A stretch of DNA of 64,000 nt from Aquitalea aquatica (GTDB taxonomy: Bacteria; Pseudomonadota; Gammaproteobacteria; Burkholderiales; Chromobacteriaceae). Below the pieces are notes generated by a model, which saw only the letters and a list, made by a program, of their open reading frames with translations, was not told where the DNA came from and did no database searches. The position numbers and the translations under genes were made by a program. The stretch is from the NCBI RefSeq assembly GCF_013911085.1, contig NZ_JACERN010000010.1:62001-126000 (forward strand). The letters are read 5' to 3'. Below, one piece after another: positions 8,866-17,520 of the stretch (positions are counted from its first letter, which is position 1; every line of letters starts with the position of its first letter).

Positions 8866-9470
8866 TGGCAAACATTTCAATCTTTGGATCTGGCAATGAG
8901 ATTCACAGCAAAACAGATATAGACGACCAGCCAAATCTGAGCATTCAAACCAAAGGAAATAATAACAAAATAGTTATTGGCCATGGATGTGAGTTAAATG
9001 GACTAACCATTCAAATCGAAAGCAGCGGGAATATATTGTCCATTGGGAATTCATGTCGAATAAAAGGTCGTTTTATTATGAAAGTAACTGACAAAAATCA
9101 AATAAGTATCGGAAATAATTGCACAATGGGCGGTGCCAATTTGATTTGTGGTGAAGGAAGCAGCATTTTCATTGGAACAGACTGTATGCTGTCCTGGGGG
9201 ATTGAAATACGTTCAACCGACTCACATGCCATTTTTCAATCCAGCGATGGAAAGCGGATTAATCCTGCAGCTGATATCCGTGTGGAAAACCATGTCTGGA
9301 TTGGTGCACACTGCACCATACTTAAAGGTAGCCATATAGGAAGCGACTGCGTTGTGGGGATTCACTCTCTGGTATGTAATAGTTTCCCCGACGGTGGCCA
9401 GATTATAGCCGGCATTCCTGCCCGCTCTATCCGGCAAGGCATCAACTGGGACAGACGCTTGCTGGGATGA
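8865..9470 (+). CDS. Hexapeptide-repeat acyltransferase (putative capsule O-acetyltransferase)
   Basis: 201 residues made largely of left-handed beta-helix repeats, seen as runs such as ISIGNNCTMGGANLICGEGSSIFIG (pattern only). Near residues 110-125 is WGIEIRSTDSHAIF, and near 140-190 VWIGAHCTILKGSHIGSDCVVG and AGIPARSIR; these are characteristic of WbbJ/NeuO-like acetyl-CoA-dependent O-acetyltransferases. The likely role is to acetylate a capsule sugar. The start ATG at 8865 shares one base with the preceding stop, and the stop overlaps kpsC (ATGA), so it is coupled on both sides. The first two thirds are AT-rich like the preceding gene, returning to the GC-rich style near the 3' end. Confidence 0.8.
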   Translation: MANISIFGSGNEIHSKTDIDDQPNLSIQTKGNNNKIVIGHGCELNGLTIQIESSGNILSIGNSCRIKGRFIMKVTDKNQISIGNNCTMGGANLICGEGSSIFIGTDCMLSWGIEIRSTDSHAIFQSSDGKRINPAADIRVENHVWIGAHCTILKGSHIGSDCVVGIHSLVCNSFPDGGQIIAGIPARSIRQGINWDRRLLG

Positions 9471-11620
9471 GCCAAAACACATATCGCTGCGGTGACGATA
9501 TCGCCATCCACTCACGACAGCTATTCAACTTGCCTGGGTTGGAAATACTGCTGCAAAGCCCTTGTCATTGGCACCCTCTGGGTAGCAACTACAACCAGAC
9601 ATATCGCATCTGGGCAGGCTGGGGGTATAAGCCAGCAACCAAGCCACTACGCCAACATGCCCATTGCCATGGCGGGCTCTATCTTGCACTGGAAGACGGT
9701 TTCATCCGCTCACTGGGATTGGGGGTACAGGGCCACCCCCCCTTGTCCATCGTGGTGGATGATCTTGGTATTTACTATGACGCCAGCCAACCGTCACGAC
9801 TGGAGGTTCTGATCAGGCAATTGATCGCCGACGGCGAGAGCACTGCCGAGCCGGCACGACAAGTGGTAGCACAAGCTCTGCTAGATGATGCCGGCCGTGG
9901 CATAGACTTGTTAATGGCTTACCGCTTGTCCAAATACAACCATGCGCCGGACTTCGTGCCACCTGCGGGCTGGCAACACGATGCGGTACTGGTGGTCGAC
10001 CAGACAGTAGGGGATATGTCTGTACGTTACGGCAATGCGGATGCCGACACTTTCCGACAGATGTTGCGTGCCGCCGTGCAAGAAAACCCGACCAAGCAGA
10101 TCTGGGTAAAAACACATCCAGATGTATTGTGCGGCAAGAAGCAGGGCTATCTTACCCGGCTAGTCGGAATGGAGGAGCGCGTGCAGTTGCTTGGTGTTGA
10201 CGCCAACCCACTCACGCTACTGCCACATGTGTCACAGGTTTACACCGTCTGTTCCCAATTGGGCTTTGAAGCCCTGCTGTGTGGAAAACCAGTCATTACC
10301 TTCGGCCAACCTTGGTACGCCGGCTGGGGTCTGAGCGATGATCGCCACCCTTTGGCTACCAGCCTGGCAGTGCGGCGGGGGACCGCAACGCTACCGCAAT
10401 TGTTTGCTGCTGCCTATCTGCAGTATTGCCGCTATGTGAATCCAAGCACGGGCGACATAGGCACGCTATTCGATGTCATCCATCATCTGCAGCGCCAAAA
10501 GGTAATCAATGATCGCCTACGCGGGGAATTGGTCTGTATCGGCATGAGCTGGTGGAAGCGGGCAGTGCTCAGCCCCTTCCTACGGCAGCCCTCCTGCACC
10601 GTGCGTTTTGTCCGATCGGCCAAAGCGCTTGAGCGTTTACCCGTGCAGCCAATGCGCAAGATCGCCACATGGGGCAGCGGTCAGGCTGACCTTCTGCATC
10701 TGGCGCACGAGCGCGGTTGGCCTCTGTTACGGATAGAAGATGGGTTCATTCGTTCGGTGGGTTTAGGTTCAAACCTGACTCAACCCTTGTCGCTAGTTCT
10801 AGATGATGAAGGCATATATTTCGACCCCCGCCAGCCTTCTCGCCTGGAAACACTACTGGCTACGAAGCAGTTTGAAGACATGGATCTGGTAGAGGCAGAG
10901 GCACTACATGCGCAACTCATCCGCACCGGACTTGGTAAATACAATATCGGTCAGGGTGCCTTGCCGTTGCCTCAACCCAGGCCAACGGCCGTGGTGCTGG
11001 TTGTAGGACAGGTAGAGGACGATGCCTCAATTTGTACCGGTTCGCCATGGATAAAGACTAACCTTGATCTACTCAAGGCGGTACGGCGGGCACGTCCAGC
11101 AGCCTTCATCGTTTACAAACCGCATCCCGATGTAGTCAGTGGCAATCGCATTGGCAGCATCGCGGCTAAAGACAGTGACGGCTTGGCTGACATGGTCACG
11201 ACACAATGCGATATACATCTCTGTTTACAGCAGGTGGACGAAGTACACACCATGACCTCACTCACTGGTTTTGAAGCATTGCTGCGTGGTAAGCACGTGG
11301 TGTGCTACGGTCTGCCCTTTTATGCCGGGTGGGGTCTGACTGAGGATGTGTTCGCCCATGCTCCACTGGCAAGTGGCGCGACTCATCCAGCCTGGGAACG
11401 TCGCTCCAGACGCCTGATACTGAAAGAATTGATTGCAGCCAGCCTGTTGCTCTATCCCTGTTATATCGATCCCATCAGTGGTAATGCCATCTCAGCCAGC
11501 CAGGCCGCCACTCTGCTTGCCTGCCAAAAGGCCGACAAAACCACGACCCGCCTGCATGGCCATTCGCTTTCCAAACAACTGGGCAAACTGCGCATGCTAT
11601 GGCGCTGTATCAGGCGCTGA
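9467..11620 (+). CDS. kpsC: Capsule beta-Kdo transferase KpsC (two tandem modules)
   Basis: With KpsS, builds the short beta-Kdo linker that joins group 2/3 capsule chains to phosphatidylglycerol. 717 residues with an internal duplication. The first half has ALEDGFIRSLGLG, KTHPDV and LGFEALLCGKPVITFGQPWY; the second has RIEDGFIRSVGLG, YKPHPDV and TGFEALLRGKHVVCYGLPFY; both continue into YAGWGL. In the family the two halves are separate transferase activities adding alternating linkages. Length matches E. coli KpsC (about 675) with a modest extension. It follows the acyltransferase with a 4-bp overlap and is separated from kpsS by 128 bp without a gene. Confidence 0.93.
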   Translation: MSQNTYRCGDDIAIHSRQLFNLPGLEILLQSPCHWHPLGSNYNQTYRIWAGWGYKPATKPLRQHAHCHGGLYLALEDGFIRSLGLGVQGHPPLSIVVDDLGIYYDASQPSRLEVLIRQLIADGESTAEPARQVVAQALLDDAGRGIDLLMAYRLSKYNHAPDFVPPAGWQHDAVLVVDQTVGDMSVRYGNADADTFRQMLRAAVQENPTKQIWVKTHPDVLCGKKQGYLTRLVGMEERVQLLGVDANPLTLLPHVSQVYTVCSQLGFEALLCGKPVITFGQPWYAGWGLSDDRHPLATSLAVRRGTATLPQLFAAAYLQYCRYVNPSTGDIGTLFDVIHHLQRQKVINDRLRGELVCIGMSWWKRAVLSPFLRQPSCTVRFVRSAKALERLPVQPMRKIATWGSGQADLLHLAHERGWPLLRIEDGFIRSVGLGSNLTQPLSLVLDDEGIYFDPRQPSRLETLLATKQFEDMDLVEAEALHAQLIRTGLGKYNIGQGALPLPQPRPTAVVLVVGQVEDDASICTGSPWIKTNLDLLKAVRRARPAAFIVYKPHPDVVSGNRIGSIAAKDSDGLADMVTTQCDIHLCLQQVDEVHTMTSLTGFEALLRGKHVVCYGLPFYAGWGLTEDVFAHAPLASGATHPAWERRSRRLILKELIAASLLLYPCYIDPISGNAISASQAATLLACQKADKTTTRLHGHSLSKQLGKLRMLWRCIRR

Positions 11621-11748
11621 CCACGGCCGGCATATCCAGCATCTAACTGATGAATATCAGTCGCATATCTAGGAGTTTTCCCGCTCGGCAACCAGTATCT
11701 GGTAACAGATTCGCTCTGCATTTTCGGTTGTACTTATAGCTGCCTGAG

Positions 11749-13185
11749 GTGCCAAGACACAAGCCTCCGGACAAGGTATCCGAAACAGTGCAGGAGTCGC
11801 GTTTGTCGCCCAATGATTTATCTCCACCCAGCCCGATCACACCGCCTAACGACACCAGTTCGGTATGGGGGCCTTTTTCCCCCACACCCGCAGCAGTAAC
11901 AACAGCACCTGCACTACAAGTCCTGCTCAGCCACAAGCGCATATTATTGCTGCAAGGACCCATGGGCTTTTTCTTTTACCAGTTTGGCCACTGGCTACAG
12001 CAACGCAAGCATATGGTTTACCGCGTGCTGTTTAATGGCGGTGACTGGCTGTTTTATCGCAGCCGACAGGCGGAACATTTCCGTGGCAAAGCAGAAGAGT
12101 TTGCCATCTGGTTACCCCTCTATCTGGCCGAATGGGACATTGAGGCCATCGTCTGCTTCGGTGACTGTCGCCAATATCACCAGGTCGCAGCGGCAATTGC
12201 TCAACAGTGCAATATGGCATTCTTTGTATTTGAAGAAGGCTACCTGCGCCCGGATTACATCACACTGGAACAAGACGGTGTCAATGCCCGCTCATCGCTA
12301 GCCGGGTATTTCGCTTCGCTTCCACCTCCAGCGCTGGGCGAACATCTTCCAGCCAAACCGGTTAACGCGTCTTATCCACGCATGGCCATGTCGGCGATGG
12401 CGTATTACTGTGCCTGCTGGCTGTTGCACTGGCGCTATCCACATTATGTGCACCACAAATCGCTCCAGCCCTTACCGGAAGCCTGGCGATGGATACGCTC
12501 CGGCCTGCGCAAAATGCTCTACACCCTTACGGAATACCGACTGCGGCGCGATATGCTGGGTCTGCGGCAGAATCGATTCTTTCTGGTAGCCCTGCAAGTA
12601 TTCAATGATAGCCAGGTGCGGCATCACAGCAGCTACGGCGATGTGCGGGAATTCATTACCGAGGTCATCACCTCCTTTGCTCACCATGCAGCGCATGATC
12701 AGCACCTGCTGCTGAAGCACCACCCGATGGACCGGGGGCACCGGCAGTATCGGCAGCAGATACGCCAGATCGCGCTACAGCTGGGTGTCGACCAGCGTGT
12801 ACATTACCTGCACGATGCCCATCTACCCTCATTGCTCAAGGCCAGTCGAGGGGTGATTACCATCAACAGTACGGTCGGGCTGTCCGCTCTGCATCACGGT
12901 AAACCAGTCATCACGCTGGGTAGCGCGCTGTATGACATGCCTGGGCTGACTGCGCAGTGCCAGTTGGCTGAATTCTGGCGGTGCATACCAGTGCCTGACC
13001 CGCAACGCTATCAGCAGCTACGCCTGTCATTGCTGCATCATACCCAGCTGAATGGTGCTTTTTATGGTAACAACCACTGGATGATGCACCAGGCGGGCTC
13101 GGCCTCAGCTTCAGCGCGTCATCGAATCAGGTTCATTCTGACCATGCTGATGGTGCTGGCCTGCCAGTTGCTGTGGCCGACCTGA
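11749..13185 (+). CDS. kpsS: Capsule beta-Kdo transferase KpsS
   Basis: Adds the first beta-Kdo to phosphatidylglycerol to start the capsule linker. Similarity to E. coli KpsS is plain: LLQGPMGFFFYQF, CFGDCRQYH, FEEGYLRPDYITLE, YNDSQ-like FNDSQVRHHSSYGDV, KHHPMDRGHRQY and TINSTVGLSALHHGKPV. Family homology begins around residue 57 (LLSHKRILLL). The 55 residues before it are proline- and serine-rich, and only a GTG at 11749 opens the frame, so the true start may be an internal GTG or TTG near 11800-11900. The C-terminus extends past the family end (VNAVYYG-like NGAFYGNN) by about 40 residues, ending in a hydrophobic stretch. It is the last gene of the capsule operon. Confidence 0.9.
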   Translation: MPRHKPPDKVSETVQESRLSPNDLSPPSPITPPNDTSSVWGPFSPTPAAVTTAPALQVLLSHKRILLLQGPMGFFFYQFGHWLQQRKHMVYRVLFNGGDWLFYRSRQAEHFRGKAEEFAIWLPLYLAEWDIEAIVCFGDCRQYHQVAAAIAQQCNMAFFVFEEGYLRPDYITLEQDGVNARSSLAGYFASLPPPALGEHLPAKPVNASYPRMAMSAMAYYCACWLLHWRYPHYVHHKSLQPLPEAWRWIRSGLRKMLYTLTEYRLRRDMLGLRQNRFFLVALQVFNDSQVRHHSSYGDVREFITEVITSFAHHAAHDQHLLLKHHPMDRGHRQYRQQIRQIALQLGVDQRVHYLHDAHLPSLLKASRGVITINSTVGLSALHHGKPVITLGSALYDMPGLTAQCQLAEFWRCIPVPDPQRYQQLRLSLLHHTQLNGAFYGNNHWMMHQAGSASASARHRIRFILTMLMVLACQLLWPT

Positions 13186-13359
13186 AACCTGTGCATGCCA
13201 GGCCTCGCAGCGCATGGTGGGGGTTTCGCAGCGGGACCGGGCCAGCCAGTAGCCGACACGCCGCCAGCAGCGGCGCTCGTGTCGAATGAAACGTAGCAGG
13301 GCATGGCCCCAACTGTCGGGCTCCGGGGATGTGGCGTTTGCATGGTGCTGACAGAACAT
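13111..13359 (-). CDS. Small uncharacterised protein with strong ribosome binding site
   Basis: Encodes 82 residues from an ATG at 13359. A perfect AGGAG lies seven bases upstream, and a TTGACA promoter-like element lies further up. The product is rich in Arg, His, Trp and Cys, with LLRFIRHERRCWRRVGYWLA followed by SRCETPTMRCEAW; I do not recognise a family. The last 75 bases run antisense to the 3' end of kpsS, which is unusual. The conserved-looking part is the half outside the overlap. It is set off from purD by a terminator, so it would have its own promoter. It could be a chance frame, but the start signals argue otherwise. Confidence 0.45.
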   Translation of the reverse strand: MFCQHHANATSPEPDSWGHALLRFIRHERRCWRRVGYWLARSRCETPTMRCEAWHAQVSGRPQQLAGQHHQHGQNEPDSMTR

Positions 13360-13395
13360 TTTTTTCTCCTGGACACAGGCGGCTTCGATGAAAAA

Positions 13396-13428
13396 AATAT
13401 AGCCCCGGGCCGGTGAATATCCTGTCAA
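13396..13428 (-). promoter_or_regulatory. Candidate promoter of the small gene at 13111-13359
   Basis: On the minus strand a perfect TTGACA (13423-13428) is followed 21 bases later by TATATT (13396-13401); GGCTAT gives a weaker -10 at an 18-base spacing. The pair lies between the purD terminator and the start codon at 13359. Confidence 0.35.
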
Positions 13429-13457
13429 GAGATGGCTGTCTCCTATAAAAAAGTCGC

Positions 13458-13486
13458 AAAAAAAAACGGCAGCCTTGCGGATGCCG
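13458..13486 (-). terminator. Rho-independent terminator of purD
   Basis: On the minus strand CGGCATCC, a GCAA tetraloop and GGCTGCCG form a stem with one mismatch, followed directly by nine T. It lies 28 bp beyond the purD stop. Confidence 0.85.
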
Positions 13487-13514
13487 TTCACTGGATGGCG
13501 CGGATGAGTTGCGC

Positions 13515-14792
13515 TTATTTGGGCCGGTTGATGGCCTTGCTGCCAATGTCACGACGCAGCTGGCAACCATCGAAATGGATGGCATCGGCCACGGTGTAGG
13601 CCTTGGCCTGTGCCATCTTGACGCTGTCCCCCAGGCCCACCGCACACAGCACGCGGCCGCCATGGCTGACTACCTGCTTGCTGTCGTTAAAGGTGGTACC
13701 GGCATGGAACACCATGCTGTCGGCGGTTTCGGCCGGCAAGCCGCTGATGACATCGCCCTTGCGCGGTGCTTCGGGGTAGCCGGCAGCCGCCAGTACCACA
13801 CCCAGCGCCACACGGCGGTCCCATTCGGCTTCGACCTGATCGAGCTTGCCGTTGACGCCGGCCTCCAGGAGCACGGTGAAGTCGGACTTCAGCCGAGCCA
13901 TGATGGGCTGGGTTTCCGGGTCGCCAAAGCGGCAGTTGAATTCGATGGTAAACGGGTTGCCGTCCTTGTCTATCATCAGCCCGGCATACAGGAAGCCGGT
14001 ATAATTGTGGCCGTCCTTTTTCATGCCTTGCACCGTCGGCAGGATGATTTCGCGCATCACGCGGTTGTGCACCTGCGGGGTGACCACCGGTGCCGGGCTA
14101 TACGCGCCCATGCCGCCGGTATTGGGGCCGAGGTCGTCGTCCAGCAGGCGCTTGTGATCCTGGCTGGTGGCCATCGGCAGCACGTGATCGCCATCCACCA
14201 TGACGATGAAGCTGGCTTCTTCGCCCTGCAGGAAGTCTTCGATCACCACGCGTGCACCGGCGCTGCCCATCTTGTTGCCCACCAGCATGTCGTCGATGGC
14301 GGCATGCGCTTCGTCCAGCGTCAGCGCCACCACCACGCCCTTGCCAGCGGCCAGGCCATCGGCCTTGATCACAATGGGCGCGCCCTTGGCATCGACATAG
14401 GCATGCGCTTGTGCCGCGTCGCTGAAAGTCTGATAACCCGCGGTGGGGATGCCATGGCGCTGCATGAAGGCCTTGGCAAAGTCCTTGGAGCTTTCCAGCT
14501 GGGCACAATACTGGGTGGGGCCGAAGATTTTCAGACCGGCAGCACGGAAGGCGTCCACCACACCGGCAGCCAGCGGGGCTTCCGGGCCGACCACGGTCAG
14601 CTGGATGTCTTCGCTGCGGGCAAAGGCAACCAGTTCTTCGTTGCTGGCCAGCGCAATATTGGTGAGATTGGGGTCGAGCGCGGTGCCGGCATTGCCCGGT
14701 GCCACAAACACCTTGGAGACGCGGCTGGACTTGGCGATACGCCAGGCCAGCGCGTGTTCGCGGCCACCAGAGCCGATTACCAACACTTTCAT
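13515..14792 (-). CDS. purD: Phosphoribosylamine-glycine ligase (GAR synthetase)
   Basis: Second step of de novo purine synthesis: joins glycine to phosphoribosylamine using ATP. 425 residues, normal length. It starts MKVLVIGSGGREHALAWR at 14792 (17 further upstream codons are open but outside the family). ATP-grasp features are present: IVIKADGLAAGKGV, EASFIVMVDG, and GGMGAYSPAPVV with FTIEFNCRFGDPE. It lies downstream of purH in the same direction, with one unknown gene between them, so a purH-orf-purD transcript is likely. A clear terminator follows. Confidence 0.96.
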   Translation of the reverse strand: MKVLVIGSGGREHALAWRIAKSSRVSKVFVAPGNAGTALDPNLTNIALASNEELVAFARSEDIQLTVVGPEAPLAAGVVDAFRAAGLKIFGPTQYCAQLESSKDFAKAFMQRHGIPTAGYQTFSDAAQAHAYVDAKGAPIVIKADGLAAGKGVVVALTLDEAHAAIDDMLVGNKMGSAGARVVIEDFLQGEEASFIVMVDGDHVLPMATSQDHKRLLDDDLGPNTGGMGAYSPAPVVTPQVHNRVMREIILPTVQGMKKDGHNYTGFLYAGLMIDKDGNPFTIEFNCRFGDPETQPIMARLKSDFTVLLEAGVNGKLDQVEAEWDRRVALGVVLAAAGYPEAPRKGDVISGLPAETADSMVFHAGTTFNDSKQVVSHGGRVLCAVGLGDSVKMAQAKAYTVADAIHFDGCQLRRDIGSKAINRPK

Positions 14793-14870
14793 CTTGCGAG
14801 ATCCTTCATCGTTGGGCGACAGGCTTGTTGCCGTCGCCGGCATTGTGCCGCAGCCATGGTGGGACTACGG

Positions 14871-15722
14871 TCAGAATTGTACATTCAAGCTGGGGGGAAA
14901 CGGGTAGTTTCCACTGTTGGCATCAGGTAGCAGCTGGCTGTGCTGGCTGACTTTTTTGCCATCGATCATGCCCTGCCACTGTATGTCCAGCGGGTAGAAA
15001 CGACCTCCTGGCGTGGCTGCCTGCGGCAACCAGCGCCAATGTGTCTGCAGTTCCGTCACCGCTGGGCAGCCAGCGCCTGCGGCATCACCGCACACGCCTT
15101 TGTTGTCGGCTTGTTCAGTCAAATGCCCCATGCTGCGGATGTCGCTGGCCGTGGCATGGAAAAACTCCACCGTGCTGGCGGTATAGCCTTGCTGCACATA
15201 GCCGCTTTGCAGGACCCAGCCCCATTCATGCGGGCCAAGCTGCACCACGCGGGCAGCGGCTGCCATGCCGTTGGTCCCCATTTCCAGCTGTTTTTCCGTC
15301 TGCAACACATACTGGCCGTTCTGCAGCACAAACAGCAGCAGGCGGCTGATGCCAGAGGCGGCAAAGCTGTCCATGCCTTCGCCGGCCGAATCTGCCGTAT
15401 CTGCCACAAAGGTGCTCAGCAACAGCTGGCGGCCCTGGCCATCCTGCGCCTGCTGCAAGGGGCCGAATACACCGACAAACGGTCCTGCGCTATTGCTGGC
15501 CTTAGCTTCCAGCTTCCATTGTCCCGGCTTTGGCCCGGCCTGCATGTCCTGGCTGCTGCGGTATAGCGCCACGGCCTGTTCGGCCAGACGGTTCAGGTCA
15601 GGCGCACTGGTCACAGCGGGCAGGGCTGCTGGCGGCGTGGATGGCTGTTCCAGCCAGTAGACTCCAGCGGCCAGGCCGAGTATCAGCACAATCAGCAGCA
15701 TGGTCCTGTTGGTCTTGGTCAC
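14871..15722 (-). CDS. Unknown membrane-anchored periplasmic protein between purH and purD
   Basis: About 283 residues. A single N-terminal transmembrane segment (MLLIVLILGLAAGVYWL) is followed by a Pro/Ala-rich stretch and a periplasmic domain. I recognise no family. Visible features are two cysteines in GVCGDAAGAGC (possible disulfide) and an acidic, glycine-rich middle. The GTG at 15722 was chosen because GGAG lies just upstream; the longer frame would need a TTG at 15743. It sits 75 bp after purH and 78 bp before purD, so it is probably co-transcribed with them, but nothing in its sequence suggests a purine enzyme. Confidence 0.65.
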   Translation of the reverse strand: MTKTNRTMLLIVLILGLAAGVYWLEQPSTPPAALPAVTSAPDLNRLAEQAVALYRSSQDMQAGPKPGQWKLEAKASNSAGPFVGVFGPLQQAQDGQGRQLLLSTFVADTADSAGEGMDSFAASGISRLLLFVLQNGQYVLQTEKQLEMGTNGMAAAARVVQLGPHEWGWVLQSGYVQQGYTASTVEFFHATASDIRSMGHLTEQADNKGVCGDAAGAGCPAVTELQTHWRWLPQAATPGGRFYPLDIQWQGMIDGKKVSQHSQLLPDANSGNYPFPPSLNVQF

Positions 15723-15797
15723 GGCTTCTCCGGCTGGCGGCAAAGCAATAGGTGTGCGGCCTCCCCGCCGCCCTGTGCGTGGAGAGGCCGTTCGCGC

Positions 15798-17375
15798 TTA
15801 GTGGCGGAAATGACGTACGCCGGTCAGCACCATGGCAATACCATGCTCGTCGGCTGCGGCGAACACTTCTTCGTCACGCATGGAGCCACCCGGCTGGATG
15901 ATGGCTTTGATGCCCTGCTCGGCAATCACGTCGATGCCGTCGCGGAAGGGGAAGAAGGCATCGCTGGAGGCCACGGCACCTTGCAGGCTCAAACCGGCAT
16001 CCTGTGCCTTGCGGGCGGCGATGCGGGTGGAGTCCACGCGACTCATCTGGCCGGCACCGATACCGACGGTCTGGCCCTTATTGCAGAACACGATGGCATT
16101 GGATTTGACGAACTTGGCCACGCGCCAGGCGAACAGCAGGTCGGACAGCTCTTGCGGGGTCGGTTGACGCTTGGTCACCACGCGCAGTTCGTCCAGCGCC
16201 ACATTGCGGATGTCCGGGGTCTGTACCAGCACACCGCCGCCCACGCGCTTCAGTTCGAAACGGTTGGCACCGGCTTCCAGCGGAATTTCCAGCACGCGCA
16301 CGTTCTTCTTGGCGGCGATGATGGCCTTGGCTTCTTCGGTGAAGGACGGGGCGATCAGCACTTCCAGGAACTGGCCGGTCACCGCTTCCACGGTTTCGGC
16401 ATCCACCGGACGGTTGAAGGCGATGATGCCGCCAAAGGCGCTGGTGGTATCGGTGGCGAAGGCCAGACGATAGGCGCTCAGGGTGTCACCCGCCACGGCC
16501 ACGCCGCAGGGGTTGGCATGCTTGACGATGACGCAGGCGGTTTGGTCGAAAGTCTTGACGGCTTCCCAGGCAGCGTCGGCGTCCGCGATATTGTTGTAGG
16601 ACAGTTCCTTGCCTTGCAGCTGACGGTAGCCGGAGATGGTGCCGGCAGCCGGATCCAGATCGCGGTAGAAGGCGGCGGACTGGTGCGGGTTTTCACCGTA
16701 ACGCATGTCCTGCACCTTGACGAACTGGGCGTTCAGGCGGTTCGGGAAGGCCACGCGTTCCGGCTTGCCGCTCACCACGCCATCGGCCAGGCTGGTCAGG
16801 TAGTTGGAAATGGCACCGTCGTAAGCAGCGGTGTGGGTGAAGGCTTTCTTGGCCAGTTCAAAGCGGGTGGTCTTGGCCAGTTTGCCGTCATTGGCTTGCA
16901 GTTCGGCAGTCAGCGCGGCGTAGTCGGCGGCATCGGTGATGATGGCAACATGGGCCCAGTTCTTGGCGGCAGAGCGCACCATGGTCGGGCCGCCGATGTC
17001 GATATTCTCGATGGCGTCTTCCAGCACACAGTCCGGGTTGGCGATGGTGGCTTCAAACGGGTAGAGGTTTACACATACCAGGTCGATATTGCCGATATCG
17101 TATTCGGCCATCTTGGCCACGTGTTCCGGCAGGTCGCGACGCCCCAGGATGCCGCCGTGCACCTTGGGGTGCAGGGTCTTGACGCGGCCATCCAGCATTT
17201 CCGGAAAACCGGTGTAGTCGGATACTTCGGTCACCGGCACGCCATTATCGGCCAGCAGTTTGGCGGTGCCGCCGGTAGACAGGATGTGCACGCCCAGTTT
17301 GGCCAGTTCCCGTGCGAATTCCAGAACACCGGTCTTGTCGGAGACGCTGATCAGCGCGCGTTCGATTTTGGTCAT
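15798..17375 (-). CDS. purH: Bifunctional AICAR transformylase / IMP cyclohydrolase
   Basis: Catalyses the last two steps of IMP synthesis. 525 residues, the standard length. The N-terminal MGS-like cyclohydrolase domain (about 1-200) starts [21 protein letters not shown] and contains STGGTAKLL and [16 protein letters not shown]. The C-terminal transformylase domain has the catalytic KHANPCGVA and the closing [22 protein letters not shown]. It begins at the ATG at 17375, after the fis terminator, so its promoter lies in 17376-17478. Confidence 0.97.
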   Translation of the reverse strand: MTKIERALISVSDKTGVLEFARELAKLGVHILSTGGTAKLLADNGVPVTEVSDYTGFPEMLDGRVKTLHPKVHGGILGRRDLPEHVAKMAEYDIGNIDLVCVNLYPFEATIANPDCVLEDAIENIDIGGPTMVRSAAKNWAHVAIITDAADYAALTAELQANDGKLAKTTRFELAKKAFTHTAAYDGAISNYLTSLADGVVSGKPERVAFPNRLNAQFVKVQDMRYGENPHQSAAFYRDLDPAAGTISGYRQLQGKELSYNNIADADAAWEAVKTFDQTACVIVKHANPCGVAVAGDTLSAYRLAFATDTTSAFGGIIAFNRPVDAETVEAVTGQFLEVLIAPSFTEEAKAIIAAKKNVRVLEIPLEAGANRFELKRVGGGVLVQTPDIRNVALDELRVVTKRQPTPQELSDLLFAWRVAKFVKSNAIVFCNKGQTVGIGAGQMSRVDSTRIAARKAQDAGLSLQGAVASSDAFFPFRDGIDVIAEQGIKAIIQPGGSMRDEEVFAAADEHGIAMVLTGVRHFRH

Positions 17376-17478
17376 GTTTCTCTACCACCTTGGCTAATGA
17401 ATGAAAAAAACTGGTCAAGCTTGGACCTGATGCCCGCATCAGGTCTGGTACGGTATGCCCTGCACCGCAGGCAGGCAC

Positions 17479-17516
17479 AAAAAAACCGGCCATCCTGTAT
17501 GGGGTATGGCCGGTTT
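17479..17516 (-). terminator. Strong Rho-independent terminator of dusB-fis
   Basis: A perfect ten-pair inverted repeat (AACCGGCCAT / ATGGCCGGTT, 12-base loop) begins only 5 bp past the fis stop and is followed on the minus strand by seven T. It separates fis from purH. Confidence 0.9.
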
Positions 17517-17520
17517 ATCT

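Noticed and set aside
6612-9470. An insertion sequence or prophage bringing in the capsule cassette
   Set aside because: No transposase, integrase, terminal repeat or target duplication is visible at either edge.
15744-15797. GGCCTC/GAGGCC inverted repeat after purH as a terminator
   Set aside because: No T tract on either strand, and the next gene continues in the same direction, so it is not counted.
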